Source: Streptomyces parvus
GTDB taxonomy: Bacteria; Actinomycetota; Actinomycetes; Streptomycetales; Streptomycetaceae
Direction of reading: 5' to 3'
Assembly (NCBI RefSeq): GCF_014648875.1
Contig: NZ_BMRY01000008.1
Span: forward strand, 248,001-312,000
DNA length: 64,000 bases
This document shows, piece after piece, positions 60,335 to 64,000 of the stretch. The position numbers and the translations under genes were made by a program. The notes under the pieces were generated by a model. The model worked only from the letters and a program-made list of their open reading frames with translations, searched no databases and had not been told where the DNA came from. Numbering within the stretch: the stretch's first letter is position 1; each line of letters starts with the position of its first letter.

Positions 60335-61603
60335 GTGACCCACCAACTCCCCGCAACGGCCCGGATCGGTCTCGGCGGTATGGCGCTCCTGCTCGTCCTG
60401 GCGGGCTCCGCCCTGCCCGCCGCAGCCTCCCCCGCGGACACCTCCCGCACCCCCGTGGAGGCGACCGTCGAGGAGCAGCGCCTCGACCGGGCCGCCCCGC
60501 AGGAGATCCTGCGGCGCAGCGGATTCGACGCCTTCGCCCCGCGCTTCGAGCGAGCCCTGAAGCACGCGAAGAGCTATGCGCAGGCCGAGCGCACCGTGAC
60601 CCGGCACGCCTCGGCGCTGTGGCGGCGCGCCGTGGACCGGGCTCAGGGGCGAGGACCGGCCACGGGTGATCTGAGCCGGGGCGACGACCGCCCGCTCTAC
60701 TGGGCCCGGCTCGCGCTCAGCCGGGAACTGCGCGCCTGGACGCCCCGGTTCGACCTCGACGACCGGCGGCGCGAAGCCCTGCACTCCGCCCTGGAGACCG
60801 CGTCGCGCGGCCAGAGCGACATCCACTACCAGGGCCACCGGACCAAGCGGGTCCTGGTCACCGGCTTCGACCCGTTCACGCTGGACCGGGACGTCCGGAT
60901 CGGCAACCCCTCGGGGGCGACCGCGCTCGCCCTGGACGGCACCCTGGTGCAGACGCCCGACGGGCCCGCCCGGATCGAGACCGTCGTCTTCCCGGTGCGC
61001 TGGGCGGACTTCGCCGAGGGCGTCGTCGAGCGGGCCCTCTCCCGGCATCTGCCCCATCTGGATCTGTTCACCACGGTCAGCCAGGGCCGTCAGGGCCGTT
61101 TCGACGTGGAGCGCACGAACGGAGCCTGGCGCGGCGGCTTCGCCGACAACGAGAACGCCTCCAGCACCGGGCTCGTCCCCGTCGCCGATCCCGCCACGCA
61201 GCCGCAGTGGACGTCCACGACCCTCCCGTACCGGCAGCTCACCGAGGCGGACACGGGCCGCTTCCCGGTGTACGACAACACCGAGGTCACCGAGATACCG
61301 GCGGGCGGCACCCAGCCCGTGACCAGGCCCGACGGCCCCACCCCGGGCTCGGCGGCGCGGGCCGGGGGCGGCGGCGACTACCTCTCCAACGAGATCGCCT
61401 ACCGGGTCACCCTCCTGCGCGACCGGCTCCGTCTGCCGGACCTGCCGGGCGGCCATCTGCACACCCCGGTCCTCCAGTTCGGCGCGGAGAACACGAACCC
61501 GCAGACGGGCACGGTCACCGACCCGGACTTCGAGCGCAACCGCGCCGACATCGTGGGCCAGGTGAGGGAGCTGGTGCGGACGGCGGTGACGGCCACCGGC
61601 TGA
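60335..61603 (+). CDS. Secreted C15-like pyroglutamyl peptidase-fold protein with Ser at the Cys position
   Basis: A 422-residue exported protein. The GTG start at 60335 has GAAAGGG upstream; residues 1-33 are a signal peptide (GLGGMALLLVLAGSALPAAA). After a helical lead (35-165) comes a pyroglutamyl peptidase I-like domain: KRVLVTGFDPFTLDRDV near 170, IGNPSGATA near 190, an acidic part TVSQGRQGRFDVERTNG near 250, and GGDYLSNEIAYRVTLLR near 350 and GHLHTPVLQFG near 380. In active enzymes the YLSN site is YLCN with the catalytic Cys, here replaced by Ser; Glu and His look kept. It may be inactive or a serine variant. Confidence 0.8.
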   Translation: MTHQLPATARIGLGGMALLLVLAGSALPAAASPADTSRTPVEATVEEQRLDRAAPQEILRRSGFDAFAPRFERALKHAKSYAQAERTVTRHASALWRRAVDRAQGRGPATGDLSRGDDRPLYWARLALSRELRAWTPRFDLDDRRREALHSALETASRGQSDIHYQGHRTKRVLVTGFDPFTLDRDVRIGNPSGATALALDGTLVQTPDGPARIETVVFPVRWADFAEGVVERALSRHLPHLDLFTTVSQGRQGRFDVERTNGAWRGGFADNENASSTGLVPVADPATQPQWTSTTLPYRQLTEADTGRFPVYDNTEVTEIPAGGTQPVTRPDGPTPGSAARAGGGGDYLSNEIAYRVTLLRDRLRLPDLPGGHLHTPVLQFGAENTNPQTGTVTDPDFERNRADIVGQVRELVRTAVTATG

Positions 61604-61783
61604 GCGGCGCGGCGGCAAGCTGCGCGGCGGGATCCCGGCGCGGCGGCTCGCAGGGGTGCGGTGCGGCCCGCCGGGGCGAACACTATGAACGCAATGCGCG
61701 CGGGGCTTCTCCCCCGGGTGCGGCGCTTCCTAGCATCCCGGCATCCCGGCGCACCCCGTGCCGGAGCAGCCGCACAGACCGTT

Positions 61784-61815
61784 CCGGTGGCAGCGCCCGC
61801 AGGCGCTGCCACCGG
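61784..61815 (+). promoter_or_regulatory. Perfect 14-bp hairpin in the leader of the alpha/beta hydrolase gene
   Basis: CCGGTGGCAGCGCC (61784-61797) pairs exactly with 61802-61815 around the loop CGCA. It lies 24 bases upstream of GTG 61840 and over 180 bases after the C15-like gene, so it could be a late terminator of that gene or an attenuator. Confidence 0.6.
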
Positions 61816-61839
61816 CGCAGAACGCCAGGAGCCGCCCCC

Positions 61840-63324
61840 GTGAACTCCCCCCACGCCCCCGTCCGGGCCCTGCCGCTGTACCGCCGCCACCGGCTGCGCT
61901 CCGCCGCGCTGGCCGCCACGGTCGCGGCCCTGCTCCTCGGGTCGGCGGGCCGGGCCCCGGCGGAAAGCCCGGCCGGATCCCCGCCCGCCGCCCTGCCCGC
62001 CGCCCCGGTCGCCGCCGACTGCCCGGAGGCGCTGGCCGGAAAGGCCCGGTGTTACACGGGCCGGGACGGGAACGGGGCGCACTACGCGCTCGCCATCCCC
62101 ACCCGCTGGAACGGCTCCCTGGTGGTGCACGCGCACGGCGGGCCCGACCTGGGCGACGCGTCGGACCCGGCCCGCTCGACGGAGGACCTGGGGCGCTGGG
62201 CCGTCATGGTGGAGGAGGGTTACGCATGGGCGGGCTCCCCGTACCGGCGCGGCGGCTACGGGACGCGGATGGCGGCGGCCGACACCGAGAACGTGCGCCG
62301 GGTCTTCGCCGACCGGTTCGGGAAGCCGGAACGGACCTATCTGCACGGCCAGTCCTGGGGCGGGAACGTCGCCGCCAAGGTCGCGGAGACGTACGGCAGG
62401 AAGCCCGGGGCGTACGACGGGGTGCTGCTGACCAACGGCGTCCTGGGCGGCGGTTCGCGCGGCTACGACTACCGGGTCGACCTGCGCGTGGTCTACCAGT
62501 ACTACTGCCGCAACCACCCGCGCCCCACAGAGCCGCGGTACCCGCTGTGGCAGGGGCTGCGCCCGGACTCCACGATGACGTCCGCCGGGCTGAGTTCCCG
62601 GCTGCGCGAGTGCACGGGGTTCGACGCGGAACCGGCCGCCCGGACCGCCCTCCAGCAGCGCAACCTGGACGACATCCTCGCCGTCACCGGGATTCCGGAG
62701 CAGTCGCTCGAATCGCATCTGCGGTTCGCGACGTTCACCTTCCGCGACATCGTCGCGACCCGGCTGGAGGGACGTAACCCCTTCTCCAACCGGGGCGTGC
62801 GGTATACCGGTTCCCACGACGACCGGGCGCTGAACGCGGGCGTGGAGCGGTTCTCGGCGGATCCGACCGCGCGCCGGGACCTCTCGTGGGACAGCGACCT
62901 GACCGGGCGGGTGTCCCTGCCCGTCCTGACCCTGCACGCGATCGACGACCCCACGGCGTTCGTGGAGCACGAGGCCGCCTACCGGGCCACATTGCGGGGC
63001 GCGGGCCGGGAGCACCGGCTCGTGCAGTCCTTCACCCGGGAGAGCGAGCACAGCGGGCTGAGCAGCGCGGAGTACGCCAACTCCATTGATGCACTTGACC
63101 GTTGGTCCCGTACCGGGCGCAAGCCCACCGCGCGTTCGCTGGCCGAATCGTGCGCCGCCTTCGACCGGACGTACGGCACGGGGTGCTTCTACGATCCCGG
63201 GTTCCGGCCCTCCTCGTACGCCTCCCGGGTGCTGCCCCGGCCGGGCGGCCTCGACTGGCCGGCCATGACGGCCGGTCAGGAACAGGCCTGGAGCCGGATC
63301 GACGGGGTGGGCATCGCCCCCTGA
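61840..63324 (+). CDS. Secreted alpha/beta hydrolase
   Basis: A 494-residue exported serine hydrolase. The basic lead RALPLYRRHRLRS and LAATVAALLLGSAG make a signal peptide. The fold has an oxyanion region LVVHAHGGPDLGDAS near 110, nucleophile motif YLHGQSWGGNVAAKVAE near 165, an acid in VLTLHAIDDPTAFVEHEA near 370 and a His in TRESEHSGLSSAEY near 405. Two Cys near the start and two near the end may form disulfides. GTG 61840 has AGGAG 8 bases upstream. The substrate is unknown; neighbours suggest peptides or esters. Confidence 0.85.
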   Translation: MNSPHAPVRALPLYRRHRLRSAALAATVAALLLGSAGRAPAESPAGSPPAALPAAPVAADCPEALAGKARCYTGRDGNGAHYALAIPTRWNGSLVVHAHGGPDLGDASDPARSTEDLGRWAVMVEEGYAWAGSPYRRGGYGTRMAAADTENVRRVFADRFGKPERTYLHGQSWGGNVAAKVAETYGRKPGAYDGVLLTNGVLGGGSRGYDYRVDLRVVYQYYCRNHPRPTEPRYPLWQGLRPDSTMTSAGLSSRLRECTGFDAEPAARTALQQRNLDDILAVTGIPEQSLESHLRFATFTFRDIVATRLEGRNPFSNRGVRYTGSHDDRALNAGVERFSADPTARRDLSWDSDLTGRVSLPVLTLHAIDDPTAFVEHEAAYRATLRGAGREHRLVQSFTRESEHSGLSSAEYANSIDALDRWSRTGRKPTARSLAESCAAFDRTYGTGCFYDPGFRPSSYASRVLPRPGGLDWPAMTAGQEQAWSRIDGVGIAP

Positions 63325-63360
63325 GGCGCGGGAAAGGAGACCGCTGCCCTCCCGCGACCC

Positions 63361-63387
63361 TGGCACCCCTGGCACCCCTGGCACCCC
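63361..63387. repeat. Three 9-base tandem repeats TGGCACCCC
   Basis: Three exact copies in a row in the 136-base gap before the permease gene, followed by GGTATACC (63391-63398), a palindrome that contains a plausible -10 element for the permease. Confidence 0.85.
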
Positions 63388-63460
63388 GCTGGTATACCGT
63401 AACGCCGCCTTCACACCGGCCGTACGCAAGGGAAACGGCGGCTGCCTAGCGTCCCCCGCC

Positions 63461-64000
63461 ATGGATACCCGCACGCAACTCGCCGAGCCGTCCCCGCCGG
63501 ACCCCGCACCGCCCGCCGTACCCGACGAACCACAGGCGGTGCGGGAGACGCTGGAGGACTACACCCTCCGCTTCGCGCCGCGCAGTTACCGCCGCTGGAC
63601 CCCGATGGTCGTCGCGACCACCGCGCTCGGCGGCATCGCCTACATGGCCGACTTCTCCATCGGCGCGGGCATCGCCATGGCCCACGGCACCGGCAACGCC
63701 CTGGTCGCGATCACGGTCGCGGCGGCGCTCATCTTCATCACCGGTTTCCCGCTCGCCTACTACGCGGCCCGCTACAACATCGACCTGGACCTGATCACCC
63801 GGGGCTCCGGCTTCGGCTACTACGGCTCGGTCCTCACCGGCGTCATCTTCGCCAGCTTCACCGTCATCTTCTTCGCCCTCGAAGGGGCGATCATGGCCCA
63901 GGGCCTAAAGCTCGGATTCGGGCTGCCGCTGTGGCTCGGCTACGCCGTCTCCACCCTCATGGTCATCCCCCTCGTCATCTACGGGATGAAGGCGCTCAGC
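63461..64000 (+). CDS. NCS1 family purine/cytosine permease (C-terminus beyond window)
   Basis: The first 180 residues of a membrane transporter; the frame is open to the window end. A polar lead rich in Pro/Ala (1-35) is followed by ETLEDYTLRFAPRSYRRWTP, then helices MVVATTALGGIAYMADFSIG, NALVAITVAAALIFITGFPL and more. The motif GSGFGYYGSVLTGVIFASFT is typical of the purine-cytosine permease (PF02133) group of NCS1 carriers. These import bases, hydantoins or vitamins by proton or sodium symport. The substrate cannot be told from the part present. Confidence 0.88.
   Translation, partial: MDTRTQLAEPSPPDPAPPAVPDEPQAVRETLEDYTLRFAPRSYRRWTPMVVATTALGGIAYMADFSIGAGIAMAHGTGNALVAITVAAALIFITGFPLAYYAARYNIDLDLITRGSGFGYYGSVLTGVIFASFTVIFFALEGAIMAQGLKLGFGLPLWLGYAVSTLMVIPLVIYGMKALS

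Noticed and set aside
1..64000. Classical secondary-metabolite cluster
   Set aside because: No polyketide synthase, peptide synthetase, terpene cyclase or lanthipeptide genes were seen. The lone FabH-like and methyltransferase genes do not make a cluster; the ebo-like operon is treated on its own.

Overview
The window looks like chromosomal DNA of a Streptomyces or a close actinomycete relative. GC content is very high, third codon positions are almost all G or C, GTG and TTG starts are common, many neighbouring genes overlap by 1-8 bases, and the gene families (ROK and LacI sugar regulators, SecDF fusion, DUF1996 and DUF305 proteins, NAD-dependent ligase, EboA-F homologues) fit that group. 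No rRNA, tRNA, transposase, phage module or CRISPR array was seen. Genes total 47 plus one edge-truncated gene at each end; functions are read from motifs, not from database searches.

Left part (1-19600), almost all on the minus strand. First comes an ebo-like operon (6863 to 1): inositol-phosphate-synthase-like protein, UbiA-type prenyltransferase (EboC-like), TIM-barrel isomerase, EboA, TatD-like EboB, EboE, and the start of an EboF-like phosphatase that runs off the edge. Then a sugar island (18386 to 6956): ROK regulator, ABC ATPase, permease and Tat-exported binding lipoprotein, Gfo/Idh/MocA oxidoreductase, TIM-barrel isomerase, and a secreted 1239-residue protein joining a PQQ-type sugar dehydrogenase, PKD, CBM6-like, ThuA and DUF1080 domains. 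Together these suggest outside attack on, import and oxidation of a glycoside or 3-keto sugar. A FabH-like synthase closes this part.

Middle (19700-45500): FdhD, a helix-hairpin-helix protein, an SBF-like transporter with a divergent LysR regulator, an acyl-CoA ligase, aldo/keto reductase, ricin-type lectin, a methyltransferase/AraC pair with a divergent NmrA-like reductase, a second LysR, pterin dehydratase, an XRE regulator, a short MreB-like actin with a secreted protein and a SecDF fusion, LigA, a DUF1996 gene under two LacI-type palindromes, a DUF305 lipoprotein, a LacI regulator, a membrane phosphodiesterase, an MBL hydrolase and a DedA protein.

Right part (45500-64000): an aminotransferase-fold protein that seems to lack its PLP lysine, a PAP2-diacylglycerol kinase fusion, a methyltransferase, VOC protein, DUF5107 protein, LapA-like protein, a secreted CocE-type hydrolase, then a four-gene peptidase operon (M55, M20, S9, S66) that may salvage peptides including murein peptides, a divergent C15-like protein whose catalytic Cys reads as Ser, a secreted alpha/beta hydrolase, and the start of an NCS1 permease.

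Several short-unit tandem repeats (6, 7, 30 and 93 bases), good hairpin terminators and likely leaderless promoters are also recorded. The strongest leads are the ebo-like operon, the compact MreB-like protein beside SecDF, the PLP-less aminotransferase and the LacI-operator promoter of the DUF1996 gene.
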